A DNA stretch of 64,000 nucleotides from Acidisoma sp. PAMC 29798 (lineage in GTDB: Bacteria; Pseudomonadota; Alphaproteobacteria; Acetobacterales; Acetobacteraceae). The stretch spans positions 2,046,001 through 2,110,000 of the forward strand of contig NZ_CP126994.1 of assembly GCF_030252425.1 (NCBI RefSeq), written 5' to 3'. Below the pieces are notes generated by a model, which was not told the origin of the DNA, did not search any database, and was given only the letters and a program-made list of their open reading frames with translations. The first letter of the stretch is position 1; each line of letters opens with the position of its first letter. Shown here one piece after another: positions 8,719 through 17,054 of the stretch. The translations under genes and the position numbers were made by a program.

Positions 8719-9135
8719 ATGGATTTCGCGCAGCTTCATGTGATCAGTGACATTTGCCTTCTCGTGGAGGATTTGGACCGATCGATCGCCTTTTATACCG
8801 ACAAGCTGGGTTTTACCGTTCTGCGCCGGGCGGAAGGCTTTGCCGCCTTCAATAGCCAGGGCGTAAGTCTCGTCGTGTGGCAGGCGAGCCATGTGCCGGA
8901 CGTGCCGCGCCCGATCACCCATTCCATGAGCCGCACGGACCATCGCGCCTGCGTCTCCATCCGGCTGCCGAGCGTGGCGGATGTGGACCGTTGGTATGAG
9001 AATTTGGTCGGGCGGGAGGTGTCTTTCCAGCGGCTTCCCGCGAATTACCCCTGGGGCGCCCGCTGCTGCTACTTCACCGATCCCGACAATATCCTGTGGG
9101 AACTTTACGCGGACATCGGAGAAGCGGCGGCCTAA
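8719..9135 (+). CDS. VOC-family (glyoxalase-like) protein
   Basis: A 138-residue vicinal-oxygen-chelate fold protein. The start ATG at 8719 follows a GAGGGAGA ribosome-binding site. It has the beta-alpha-beta-beta-beta layout: LVEDLDRSIAFYTDKLGFTV (about 13-32), a central FAAFNSQGVSLVVWQ strand, and CYFTDPDNILWELY at the C-terminus with the family Glu. This class includes glyoxalase I, dioxygenases and resistance proteins, and the substrate cannot be assigned. It converges with the acyltransferase gene, overlapping by 4 nt. Confidence 0.82.
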   Translation: MDFAQLHVISDICLLVEDLDRSIAFYTDKLGFTVLRRAEGFAAFNSQGVSLVVWQASHVPDVPRPITHSMSRTDHRACVSIRLPSVADVDRWYENLVGREVSFQRLPANYPWGARCCYFTDPDNILWELYADIGEAAA

Positions 9136-10331
9136 CCCTCGTCCTTGAACGGGGAGAGCGTCGAAAGTTCCTCCATCTGCGCAAGCATGGCGGGGCGCTC
9201 CTCGTCCAGAAAGCCGGCAATCGCCCGGCGCAGCCCTGGATGGGCGATCCAATGCGCGGAATAGGTCGTGCTCGGCAGGTAGCCGCGCTGAATCTTATGC
9301 TCGCCCTGGGCGCCGGCCTCGACCCGTGACAGGCCTTGGGCAATAGCGAAGTCGATGGCCTGATAGTAGCACAGCTCGAAATGCAGGAAGGGCCAGTCAC
9401 CCTGGCAGCCCCAGTTGCGGCCATAGAGCGCGTCGGCGCCGACCAAGTTAAGGGCAGCGGCCACGGGTGTTTCGCCATGAAAGGCCATCATCAGCACCAC
9501 ACGATCGCCCAGACGCTCCGACAGCATGGGAAAGAAGCGACGGGTGAGATACGCGCTGCCCCATTTCCGATCGACGGTCGCCTGATAGAAGCCGAAGAAG
9601 GCGTCCCACATGGCGCGGGTGATCTGGTCGCCCCGCAGCGTCCGGAAGGTGAGGCCGGCGGCATTCGCGTCCCGCCGTTCGCGGCGGATCGACTTGCGCT
9701 TGCGCGATGACATGGCGCCCAGAAAGTCATCGAAGCTGCCGTAGCCCGCATTGGTCCAATGGAACTGCATGCCGAGGCGGCGCAGCCAGCCCGCCTCCCC
9801 CAAGGCCGCCCATTCCTCATCATGGCAAAAGGTGACGTGGACGGAGGACAGGTCGAGTTCGCCGCAGACCTGCGCCAAGCCCTGGCCCATGGCCGCCAGA
9901 GGGATAGTGGCACCGGGCCGACGCAGCAGGCGCGGCCCTGGCACCGGGCTGAAGGGCACCGCCGCCTGGAGCTTGGGGTAATAGCTGCCCCCTGCCCGTT
10001 CAAAGGCATTGGCCCAGCCATGATCGAAGACATATTCGCCGTAGGAGTGGGATTTCACATACATCGGCACCACGCCCACGACCGCCCCCGCCGAATCGCG
10101 GAAGACCGCGTGCTGGGGCAGCCAGCCGGTGCGGGCGTCGGCCGATCCGCTATCCTCGACCGCGCTCAGGAACGCGTAGCTGACGAAGGGATTGTCGTCG
10201 CCGGCGCAGAGGGTCCAGTCGGCGGCCTCGATTTCGTGGATGCTGCGGTGCAGGCTGAGGGTGAAGCTGTCGTCAACCGGCATGGGTTTGAAGATAGGGA
10301 CGCCGCGCCGGAAAGGGAAGCGGAAGGGCAT
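9132..10331 (-). CDS. FemAB-like GNAT-fold acyltransferase (DUF482/peptidogalycan family)
   Basis: A 399-residue protein of the FemAB-like/DUF482 group, predicted N-acyltransferases. Recognised from FVSYAFLSAVEDSGSADART, GVVPMYVKSHSYGEYVFDHGWANAFER, SSRKRKSIRRERR and the C-terminal GRNWGCQGDWPFLHFELCYYQ-type block ending in HKIQRGYLP. A later in-frame ATG at 10283 (MPVDDSFTLSLHRSIHEIE) is an equally plausible start, since neither has a clear ribosome-binding site and homology-like sequence begins around there. The biochemical substrate is not established for most of this family. Confidence 0.8.
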   Translation of the reverse strand: MPFRFPFRRGVPIFKPMPVDDSFTLSLHRSIHEIEAADWTLCAGDDNPFVSYAFLSAVEDSGSADARTGWLPQHAVFRDSAGAVVGVVPMYVKSHSYGEYVFDHGWANAFERAGGSYYPKLQAAVPFSPVPGPRLLRRPGATIPLAAMGQGLAQVCGELDLSSVHVTFCHDEEWAALGEAGWLRRLGMQFHWTNAGYGSFDDFLGAMSSRKRKSIRRERRDANAAGLTFRTLRGDQITRAMWDAFFGFYQATVDRKWGSAYLTRRFFPMLSERLGDRVVLMMAFHGETPVAAALNLVGADALYGRNWGCQGDWPFLHFELCYYQAIDFAIAQGLSRVEAGAQGEHKIQRGYLPSTTYSAHWIAHPGLRRAIAGFLDEERPAMLAQMEELSTLSPFKDEG

Positions 10332-10434
10332 TCCGAACGGTCAGGCTTTCGGGAGGAGCGCGATCAGAGAGCCTAGCTTGGTGCCTGTGTGTTCGCTAAT
10401 GACGGCCTCATGACCCCTCTCGACGAACTCTCAC

Positions 10435-10502
10435 GGTGGATGGCGCTTCGCTTATCCACCCTACATCAACTCGTAGGGTGGATAAGCGAAGCTTCCTCCA
10501 CC
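10435..10502. repeat. Palindromic repeat family A, copy 2 (paired arms)
   Basis: Two inverted arms (10435-10464 and 10473-10502) of the GGTGGA...TCCACC variant, 8-nt spacer; the outer end of the second arm is degenerate. It sits 9 bp from the detached ridA 3'-end duplicate, between that duplicate and the FemAB-like gene. Confidence 0.83.
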
Positions 10503-10511
10503 AAACCGCCG

Positions 10512-10565
10512 TCACTCTATGACGAACAGGCCTTCCACTTCCACCGCCGCGTCGAGCGGCAAAAC
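10512..10565. repeat. 54-bp direct repeat, left copy (detached ridA 3' end)
   Basis: Matches 11252-11305 at 52 of 54 positions. Read on the minus strand it encodes the last 17 ridA residues plus TGA. The two differences are one synonymous Leu codon and one Ile-to-Val change, so the fragment keeps a selected-looking protein sequence although it has no upstream gene. It bounds the ParDE cassette. Confidence 0.9.
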
Positions 10566-10567
10566 TA

Positions 10568-10960
10568 CTATGGGTCGGCTTCGGCCTCTCCGCCCTCGAT
10601 GAAACGTGGGACCGCTACAGCGGGCGGAATCATATCCGGGATCAGTCCCAGAATATTCACGCTGCCATCCGCCGCAGGCTCATAGACCAAGATGTGCCTC
10701 GGACTATGAACCCGGCGCGACGTATCTTCTACGCGATTGCGGCTGTGTCTGAGGTGGTAGAACAGAACCGCTGGATCGATTCCACGTTCGGGCCTCGCTC
10801 CCGGTGTGCGGGGATCGTCGGCAACATCCTGCATCGCTTGAAGGATCAAGGTCGCATAGCGATCGCGCGCCGCTTCCCCGAAGAGCTGTGCGCCTCGATC
10901 GAGGAGGTCGATCATTCGCCGCTCGACATGATGAGGGACGCGATAAACGCCCACGCTCAC
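10568..10960 (-). CDS. ParE/RelE-superfamily type II toxin
   Basis: A 130-residue predicted toxin of the ParE branch of the RelE/ParE fold. The N-terminal helices (RRMIDLLDRGAQLFGEAARD) are followed by the strand block LFYHLRHSR and HILVYE, and the C-terminal ILGLIPDMIP resembles the ILgviHdrmd ends of ParE toxins. ParE proteins poison DNA gyrase; that target is family knowledge, not shown here. It overlaps the antitoxin gene by 4 nt (ATGA), the standard antitoxin-first order. Its TAG ends 2 bp beyond the detached ridA duplicate. The N-terminus is longer than in the shortest ParEs. Confidence 0.82.
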   Translation of the reverse strand: MSVGVYRVPHHVERRMIDLLDRGAQLFGEAARDRYATLILQAMQDVADDPRTPGARPERGIDPAVLFYHLRHSRNRVEDTSRRVHSPRHILVYEPAADGSVNILGLIPDMIPPAVAVPRFIEGGEAEADP

Positions 10961-11247
10961 ATCCCGGAGAGTCCGGTCGAACCATCCGCGGTCAGCCGCT
11001 CCAGAAACGCGTCCCTGTCCGCGGGCGTCGCGATTGTCTTGAAATCGCCCTCGGCGATCGCCGCCCGGCCCTCGCGAACGACGTCGCGAATGGCCTCTAG
11101 ACGCGCGTGGTCTGCCTTAAGGGCATCCTCGTACCTACGAAGCGCCTCGTGGACGACCTCGCTCGCGTCATGGTGGCGCCCGATGCGCACCTGATCGTCC
11201 ACAAACGAACTGAGCCGCTCGGTTAGATCAACGGTGCGTCCGGACAT
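10957..11247 (-). CDS. ParD-like ribbon-helix-helix antitoxin
   Basis: A 96-residue antitoxin of the ParD/CC2985 family. The N-terminus forms a ribbon-helix-helix DNA-binding domain (TVDLTERLSSFVDDQVRIGR, then HHDASEVVHEALRRYED), followed by a charged helix and a flexible acidic C-terminus expected to wrap the toxin. The ATG at 11247 lies only 4 bp downstream of the ridA stop, so any dedicated promoter would have to lie within the ridA 3' end; otherwise it is read from the fdxA-ridA transcript. By family it autorepresses the operon together with the toxin. Confidence 0.85.
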   Translation of the reverse strand: MSGRTVDLTERLSSFVDDQVRIGRHHDASEVVHEALRRYEDALKADHARLEAIRDVVREGRAAIAEGDFKTIATPADRDAFLERLTADGSTGLSGM

Positions 11248-11251
11248 GGCC

Positions 11252-11305
11252 TCACTCTATGATGAACAGGCCTTCCACTTCCACCGCCGCGTCGAGCGGC
11301 AGAAC
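11252..11305. repeat. 54-bp direct repeat, right copy (3' end of intact ridA)
   Basis: The right boundary of the ParDE cassette; identical to 10512-10565 except at two positions. It is the natural 3' terminus of the full-length ridA gene, so the cassette (10566-11251) lies exactly between two ridA ends. Confidence 0.9.
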
Positions 11306-11719
11306 GGCCACGCCGATCGTCGAACGCGCATGACGGCCGACATCGCCGAAGACCTCAACCGCGAGGTCGGAGGCGCCGTTCATGACCAGGGCCTGCTGCG
11401 TGAAGCTGGGTTCGGACGCGATGAACCCGCCGAGGCGTAGAACGCGGCGCACGCGGCCGAGATCTCCGTCACAAGCCGCGCGCAGCTGGGCCATGAGATT
11501 GATGAAGCACAGCCGCGCCGCCTGCTTGCCGGTTTCGACATCAACCGCGCCGCCCAGCTTGCCGACGGCGAAGAGATTACCGTCCTGCAAGGGCAATTGG
11601 CCTGAGATGGTCACAATGCCGTGGTGAATCGTAAACGGCACATAAGTCGCGACCGGTTTGGCCGGTTCGGGCAACACAATGCCCAGGGTCGCCAGACGCT
11701 CTTCGAAAATATTCGCCAT
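11252..11719 (-). CDS. ridA: RidA family (YjgF/YER057c) protein
   Basis: A RidA-superfamily member, 155 residues, of the longer alphaproteobacterial subgroup. Archetypal RidA hydrolyses reactive enamine/imine intermediates from PLP enzymes; longer subgroups may differ. The ATG at 11719 ([19 protein letters not shown]) overlaps the fdxA stop (TAATG). Family blocks are YVPFTIHHGIVTISGQLP, KLGGAVDVETGKQAARLCFINLMAQL and RSTIGVAVLPLDAAVEVEG. The canonical Arg that binds carboxylates is present in the ARSTIGV segment. The gene is intact, although a 54-bp copy of its 3' end lies 690 bp downstream. Confidence 0.88.
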   Translation of the reverse strand: MANIFEERLATLGIVLPEPAKPVATYVPFTIHHGIVTISGQLPLQDGNLFAVGKLGGAVDVETGKQAARLCFINLMAQLRAACDGDLGRVRRVLRLGGFIASEPSFTQQALVMNGASDLAVEVFGDVGRHARSTIGVAVLPLDAAVEVEGLFIIE

Positions 11720-12051
11720 TACGGTGTGCCCGGCAGCGGCGAAAACAGTGCCCCCTTGCCCGGCTTGTCTTTCCAATCCTCGGCATCGGCCGGGGACTGG
11801 CCTTTGCGGGTGATGTTCGGCCATTGCGTCGAGAAGTCGCGGTTGCGCTCGGCCCAGGGGGTCGCCCGGTCGTCGCTGTCCGGCAGGATCGCCTCAGCCG
11901 GGCATTCTGGCTCGCAGACGCCGCAGTCGATGCACTCGTCCGGGTTGATCACCAGCATGTTCTCGCCGACGTAAAAGCAGTCCACCGGACAGACTTCGAC
12001 GCAGTCCTTGAACAGGCACTTGATGCAATTTTCGGTGACCACGTAGGTCAT
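11719..12051 (-). CDS. fdxA: Seven-iron ferredoxin FdxA
   Basis: A 110-residue ferredoxin of the Azotobacter FdI type, with one 3Fe-4S and one 4Fe-4S cluster. Cysteines at positions 9, 12, 17, 21, 25, 40, 43, 46 and 50 reproduce the CxxxxxxxCxxxC and CxxCxxCxxxC patterns in [17 protein letters not shown] and [12 protein letters not shown]. It works as a soluble electron carrier. It follows the S4-domain gene directly (start 12051, S4 stop 12052) and overlaps ridA by 1 nt. The helicase-S4-fdxA order is widespread in alphaproteobacteria, where carD often follows; here ridA follows instead. Confidence 0.95.
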   Translation of the reverse strand: MTYVVTENCIKCLFKDCVEVCPVDCFYVGENMLVINPDECIDCGVCEPECPAEAILPDSDDRATPWAERNRDFSTQWPNITRKGQSPADAEDWKDKPGKGALFSPLPGTP

Positions 12052-12462
12052 TCAACGCTCCTGGCGGTGGTCTGGGGCGGACGGCGACATGGCTCCGCCC
12101 GCCGCGCCCGATATGCCGCCGCGCCCGCTTTCATGCAAGGGTTCGGCATGCAAGGGTGCGGCCGGTCTGTCGCCGCTCGGGTCAGGCAACTCCTCATACA
12201 GCGCCTGTGCCTCCGGGGCCGGGCCGCGCCGCAGAGCGAGGGACAGAACGCGCAGCACGCGGACCTGATCGCGGATCGCGAGGGTCAGCACATCGCCCGG
12301 ACGCAGCCGCGCATGGGGCTTTTCGGTCGGCTGCCGGTTCAGGCGGACCGCGCCCGCGACCACCAGCCTTGCGCAATCGGATCGTGCCTTGGCGAAACGC
12401 GCGCACCACAGCCACGTATCGAGCCGCTGCCAATCCCGATCCTCGACATCGCGGCCAGTCAT
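12052..12462 (-). CDS. S4 RNA-binding domain protein (Hsp15-like)
   Basis: A 136-residue protein with an S4 domain at about residues 11-70 (QRLDTWLWCARFAKARSDCARLVVAGAVRLN), similar to Hsp15/HslR, which in E. coli binds 50S subunits carrying stalled nascent chains. The remainder is a Pro/Ala-rich tail with no recognisable domain. Its start overlaps the helicase stop by 4 nt and its stop abuts fdxA. A function in ribosome rescue or rRNA binding is inferred from the domain only. Confidence 0.85.
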   Translation of the reverse strand: MTGRDVEDRDWQRLDTWLWCARFAKARSDCARLVVAGAVRLNRQPTEKPHARLRPGDVLTLAIRDQVRVLRVLSLALRRGPAPEAQALYEELPDPSGDRPAAPLHAEPLHESGRGGISGAAGGAMSPSAPDHRQER

Positions 12463-14987
12463 CGCCGCGTGCCGAGCTTGCGGAAGCTGGCGAGGGTCGC
12501 GAAGGGTCCGTCGACCGGGACGGACGGTGGCCGCTTCACCGCATTCTCCCGCGCACGGGCCAGCGGCGTCAGCATGGGCGGCACCGGCGGTCCATACTGG
12601 CCGGCATCGAGGCTGGGTGCAGGAATAAGCCGGAAGCCGAGCCGACGCAGCACGGCGGGCAGCGCCTCCGCCTTGACCGACAGGCGGGAGGCGAGGCCCC
12701 TCGGCAGAGGCATCCGGCCCGCCTGAGCCCGCGCGCCGCGCCGCAACTCCTCGGCCACGCGCTCCGCGACATCGAGGCGCAGCAGCACTGGCCCGGCCGT
12801 CACCCAGCCCAAGGCCTCGGCGAAGCCCGAGGGCCAGGTCTGTCCGACCGGAGTCTGTCCGACCGGAGTCTGCTCGACTGGAATGGCGGTGAGGCTCGAC
12901 AACGGCAGGTCAGGCGTCGGAACGCCATGCGCCAGAGCCAGGAGGGCCGCCCGCAGGGCCATCGGCGCAGGCTTGAGCATCGCTGGCAGGAACCAGGCGA
13001 AGGTGCCACCGGCGAGCCGCACCACGCCACCGGCCTGATCTTCCACCTCAGCACGGGCCAGACCCATGCCTTCCCCCAGGCGATGGAGCAGGCCCCGCGA
13101 CTCGGGCGCTGTTCGCGCCGCCTCCAGCGCAGCGAACAAGGGCGCGAAGCCGGCGGCGATCTCGGCGTCCAGGAAGGCTTGGCAGCGACGGCGCACCCGC
13201 TCCCGCAAGGGACCATCGAGAAAGTCGCTGACTTCCACCTCCGCCAAGGGCCGCAGCACCGAATGGCCGGGCCGCAGGCGGGCGACTACCTGCCCTTGCC
13301 AGAGCAGCCGATGCTTCTCCGTGCGCGTGATGTCACTGTCCGGTGCCGCTTCGAAGCGGCCGACGCGGCGTGGCATCTCTTCGCCCAAGGCGCGACGGGC
13401 GGCACGCATGACCATGCGCTTCTCGTCACCCACAGCGGCTGGATCAGGCAGGAAGGTGAAACCCGCGACATGGCCGACCGAATGGCCCTCGACCACCACT
13501 TCCCCGCGCGCCGTGACGGCGGAAAGCAGGTCCTGTCCCTCATTCTCCTCCAGCCGGCGCATCAGCAGCGCGGCCCGGCGATCGACAAAGCGGTGCATAA
13601 GCTTTTCGTGCAGGCTGTCGGAGATCATGTCCTCCACCGCCCGCGCCCGGCCCTGCCAATGGGCGGCGTCGCGCACCCAATCGGACCGCGCGACGATGTA
13701 GGACCAAACGCGCACGCCCGACAGGCGCTGCATCAGCGTATCGATATCGCCTTCGATCTTGGCCAGACGGTCAATCTGACCGCCGATCCAATCCACAGGC
13801 AGATGGCCCGCATCGGTGACGTGATTGAAGACCCGCGCACAGAGGGCGGCATGGCTATCATCGGCGATCTTGCGGAAATCCGGGATCTGACAGGCATCCC
13901 AAAGCAACCGCACGCGGCGCCGCCCGACGGCGCGCTGCCGGACTTCGGCGTCGCGCGACAGCGTGGTGAGGGTTTCGAGATCCGACGCATCATTGCCCCG
14001 CACCAAGCCCCGGCGCGGCGGGGACGCCTGCAAAGACCCGAGAAGATTGTCGATGGAGGTGAAGTCGAGGTCGCTATTGCGCCAGAAGATATGCTCGATC
14101 GCATCGAAATCATGCGTTTCGATGGCGCGGACGAGTTCATCCGGCAGCGGCGGACAGTCGGCCGTGCCGCCGAAACTACCGTCGCGCATGCCGCGCCCGG
14201 CGCGGCCGGCGATCTGCGCCATCTCGGGCGCCGTCAGCCGGCGCAGGCGATGGCCATCGAACTTCGAGATGCCGGCAAACCCGACATGATCGACATCCAT
14301 ATTCAGGCCCATGCCGATGGCATCCGTCGCCACCAGGAAATCGACCTCCTTTTCCTGATAGAGGGCGACCTGGGCATTGCGGGTGCGCGGCGACAGCCGC
14401 CCCATCACCACGGCGCAACCGCCGCGACGCCGGCGGATCATTTCGGCGATGGCATAGACTTCGGCCGCCGAGAAGGCGACCACAGCGCTGCGCGGCGGCA
14501 GGCGCGTGAGCTTTGCCGGCCCGCTGTGATAGAGGCGCGACAGGCGCGGCCGGGTTTCGATGATGGCATCCGGCACCAAGCGCTGGATCAGCGGCCGGAT
14601 GGTCTCGGCGCCCATGAACATCGTCTCGACCATGCCGCGCGCCCGCAGCAATCGGTCAGTGAAGACGTGACCCCGATCGGGATCGGCGCAAAGCTGGATC
14701 TCGTCCACCGCGACGAATTCGACATGGCGATCGAGGGGCATCGCCTCCACCGTGCAGGCGAACCACCGCGCCTCCGGAGGAATGATCTTTTCCTCGCCGG
14801 TGATCAGCCCGACGTGGCGGATCCCCTTGGCGGCGACCATGCGGTCATAATTTTCGCGGGCAAGAAGGCGCAGGGGAAAGCCGATGATGCCCGAGGCGTG
14901 GGCTAACATCCGTTCCATGGCCAGATGCGTCTTGCCCGTGTTCGTCGGTCCTAAAACCGCTTTCACGCGCGGGGCGAATCCCTGCAT
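12459..14987 (-). CDS. SUV3-like helicase domain protein
   Basis: A superfamily 2 RNA/DNA helicase related to mitochondrial SUV3. Walker A is in GPTNTGKTH near the N-terminus, Walker B is VDEIQLC, and the helicase C domain contains SAAEVYAIAEMIRRRRGG and AQIAGRAGRG (motif VI). A long C-terminal region follows. I start it at the ATG at 14987 (MQGFAPRVKAVLG). An in-frame ATG at 15083 would add 32 codons, but those have roughly half G/C third positions against a strong G/C bias elsewhere, and they overlap a regularly spaced TTGCA motif array. Product about 842 residues. It overlaps the S4 gene by 4 nt. Confidence 0.88.
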   Translation of the reverse strand: MQGFAPRVKAVLGPTNTGKTHLAMERMLAHASGIIGFPLRLLARENYDRMVAAKGIRHVGLITGEEKIIPPEARWFACTVEAMPLDRHVEFVAVDEIQLCADPDRGHVFTDRLLRARGMVETMFMGAETIRPLIQRLVPDAIIETRPRLSRLYHSGPAKLTRLPPRSAVVAFSAAEVYAIAEMIRRRRGGCAVVMGRLSPRTRNAQVALYQEKEVDFLVATDAIGMGLNMDVDHVGFAGISKFDGHRLRRLTAPEMAQIAGRAGRGMRDGSFGGTADCPPLPDELVRAIETHDFDAIEHIFWRNSDLDFTSIDNLLGSLQASPPRRGLVRGNDASDLETLTTLSRDAEVRQRAVGRRRVRLLWDACQIPDFRKIADDSHAALCARVFNHVTDAGHLPVDWIGGQIDRLAKIEGDIDTLMQRLSGVRVWSYIVARSDWVRDAAHWQGRARAVEDMISDSLHEKLMHRFVDRRAALLMRRLEENEGQDLLSAVTARGEVVVEGHSVGHVAGFTFLPDPAAVGDEKRMVMRAARRALGEEMPRRVGRFEAAPDSDITRTEKHRLLWQGQVVARLRPGHSVLRPLAEVEVSDFLDGPLRERVRRRCQAFLDAEIAAGFAPLFAALEAARTAPESRGLLHRLGEGMGLARAEVEDQAGGVVRLAGGTFAWFLPAMLKPAPMALRAALLALAHGVPTPDLPLSSLTAIPVEQTPVGQTPVGQTWPSGFAEALGWVTAGPVLLRLDVAERVAEELRRGARAQAGRMPLPRGLASRLSVKAEALPAVLRRLGFRLIPAPSLDAGQYGPPVPPMLTPLARARENAVKRPPSVPVDGPFATLASFRKLGTRR

Positions 14988-15016
14988 GAGAGGATGTTCG
15001 ATGCTTTGAAGACGCT

Positions 15017-15080
15017 TTGCAAGCGCTCGATTGCATGCCCGCTGCAATGCGGCATCTGTTGCATTCAGTGTGCAGTGCAA
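15017..15080. promoter_or_regulatory. Cluster of five TTGCA/TGCAA motifs between divergent helicase and htpG genes
   Basis: TTGCA or its complement occurs at 15017, 15031, 15043, 15059 and 15076. The last two form TGTTGCA-N12-TGCAACA, a perfect 7-bp inverted repeat. The spacing of 12-17 bp and alternating orientation suggest a binding-site array in the divergent promoter region. The cognate regulator is unknown. Confidence 0.4.
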
Positions 15081-15131
15081 CACATTGGGCGCAGCGAGCC
15101 ATGATCGTTCCGATCCAAGGGAGACAAGAAA

Positions 15132-17054
15132 ATGACTGAAGACACACAGGACGCCCCCGCAGCGACCGTTCCGGGCGCCGAAACCCGCGAATTCAGCGCC
15201 GAGGTGGGCCGTTTGCTCGATCTCGTGGTTAATGCGCTGTATTCCGAACGCGAGATTTTCCTCCGCGAACTGGTGGCCAACTCGGCCGATGCCATCGACC
15301 GCCGTCGGTTCCTGTCCTTGACGGAACCCGCCCTGACCCTGCCGCCCGAGGCCGGCGTCACCATCACGCCCGACAAACCGTCGCGGCAGATCACCATCAC
15401 CGATGACGGCCTGGGCATGAGCCGCGACGAGATGGTCTCCAACCTCGGCACCATCGCACGCTCCGGCACCCGCGCCTTTGGGGAAACCCTCCGCGATGCA
15501 AAACCGGACCAGCGCCCGAGCCTGATCGGCCAGTTCGGCGTCGGCTTCTACGCCTCCTTCATGGTGTCAGAGCGCGTCGAGGTGATCTCCCGCCGCGCCG
15601 GCACCGATGAGGCGTGGAGCTGGCGCTCCGACGGGCGTGGCAGCTTCGAGATCGCGCCCGCCGAGCGCGGCACCGCCGGCACCGACGTGATCCTGCATAT
15701 CAAGGCCGATGCCGAGGAATTCCTCGAACCCGCCCGCCTGCAGACCATTATCAAGCGCTGGGCCGACCATATCAGCGTGCCGGTGCGTCTGGTGCGCGAC
15801 GGCGCCGTGGAAACGGCGAATGCCGGCACGGCGCTGTGGCAGCGCAGCAAGAGCAGCGTCACGGAGGCGGAGTATCACGACTTCTACCGTCACCTCGGCA
15901 ATGTCTTCGATACGCCCTGGACGACGATTCACTGGCGGGCCGAGGGCGCGCTGGAATTTTCCGCACTCCTCTACATCCCCGATTCGCCCCCCTTCGACCC
16001 CGTGGAGGGTGAGCGGCGCAGCAAGCTCCGCCTGCATGTCCGGCGCATGTTCATCACCGATGAGGCCGATCTGCTGCCGCCCTGGCTGCGCTTCGTGCAG
16101 GGCGTGGTCGATACCGAGGACCTGCCCCTCAACGTCTCCCGCGAAATGCTCCAGACGACGCCGCTGATGGCACGGATGCGCAAGGCCGTGCTCAACCGCG
16201 TGCTCACCGAACTCAAGACCAAGGCCAAGCAGGGCCCGACGGAAACGGCGGTTCCAGCGGCCGATGACGAAGACAGTGCGGCGGCACCCCAGGCCGGCAC
16301 GGACGGCTATATCCGCTTCTGGGAGAATTTCGGCACGGTCCTCAAGGAAGGGCTGTGGGAGGATTCCGGCGCCCGGGCTGACATCGCGCCGTTGCTGCGC
16401 TTCCGCTCCTCGACCGCGGAAGGATGGACCTCCTTCGCTGACTACGTCAGCCGCATGAAGGACGAGCAGCCCGCGATCTACGTGCTGGCGGGCGAGTCCA
16501 TCGACACTCTGCGCCATGCGCCGGTGCTGGAGGGCTTCAAGGCCAAGGGTTACGAAGTGCTGCTACTGTCGGACGCCATCGACGCCTTTTGGCCGGAGCG
16601 GATGGACGCTGTTGAAGGCAAGCCGATCCGCAACGCGCGCCAATCGGCCGCTGATCTGGGTGAGGCAGAAGCGCCGTCCGAGTCGATCCTGCCGCTGCTC
16701 GCCAGCCTCAAGGCCGCGCTGGGCGACGAGGTTACCGACGTGACATCCGCCGCCCATCTCAGCGACAGTCCGGTGATGCTTGTGTCTAGCGGAATGGGTG
16801 CCGATCTTCACATGCAGAAGCTACTTCGCCGCGCCGGCCGCCCGGCTTGGGGTGGCGCGCCGACGCTGGAGATCAATCCTCGCCACGCCTGGATCGAAGC
16901 GCTCGCCGCGCGTGTGGCGGCCGGCGGCTCGGTCGAGGACGAAGCGCGCCTGCTGCTCGATCTGGCGCGCGTGCAGGAAGGTGATGCGCCTGCCGAGCCC
17001 GCCGCCTTCATCCGCCGCGTCGTCGCCGCGATCTCTGGCAAGACCCCGTCTTGA
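15132..17054 (+). CDS. htpG: Molecular chaperone HtpG (Hsp90)
   Basis: A cytosolic ATP-dependent Hsp90 chaperone, 640 residues. The N-terminal Bergerat-fold ATPase has [17 protein letters not shown] (ATP-binding Asn), [13 protein letters not shown] (Asp of the G1 box) and [13 protein letters not shown]. The middle domain carries FIPDSPPFD-type and NVSREMLQ motifs, and a C-terminal dimerisation domain follows. The length matches bacterial HtpG. The ATG at 15132 follows a GGGAGACAAG ribosome-binding site. The 3' end overlaps the aminopeptidase gene (TTGA), implying coupling. Confidence 0.96.
   Translation: MTEDTQDAPAATVPGAETREFSAEVGRLLDLVVNALYSEREIFLRELVANSADAIDRRRFLSLTEPALTLPPEAGVTITPDKPSRQITITDDGLGMSRDEMVSNLGTIARSGTRAFGETLRDAKPDQRPSLIGQFGVGFYASFMVSERVEVISRRAGTDEAWSWRSDGRGSFEIAPAERGTAGTDVILHIKADAEEFLEPARLQTIIKRWADHISVPVRLVRDGAVETANAGTALWQRSKSSVTEAEYHDFYRHLGNVFDTPWTTIHWRAEGALEFSALLYIPDSPPFDPVEGERRSKLRLHVRRMFITDEADLLPPWLRFVQGVVDTEDLPLNVSREMLQTTPLMARMRKAVLNRVLTELKTKAKQGPTETAVPAADDEDSAAAPQAGTDGYIRFWENFGTVLKEGLWEDSGARADIAPLLRFRSSTAEGWTSFADYVSRMKDEQPAIYVLAGESIDTLRHAPVLEGFKAKGYEVLLLSDAIDAFWPERMDAVEGKPIRNARQSAADLGEAEAPSESILPLLASLKAALGDEVTDVTSAAHLSDSPVMLVSSGMGADLHMQKLLRRAGRPAWGGAPTLEINPRHAWIEALAARVAAGGSVEDEARLLLDLARVQEGDAPAEPAAFIRRVVAAISGKTPS

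Noticed and set aside
12156-14906. A long plus-strand open frame opposite the helicase
   Set aside because: It is antisense to the helicase and its translation is Arg/Gly/Pro-rich with no domain.
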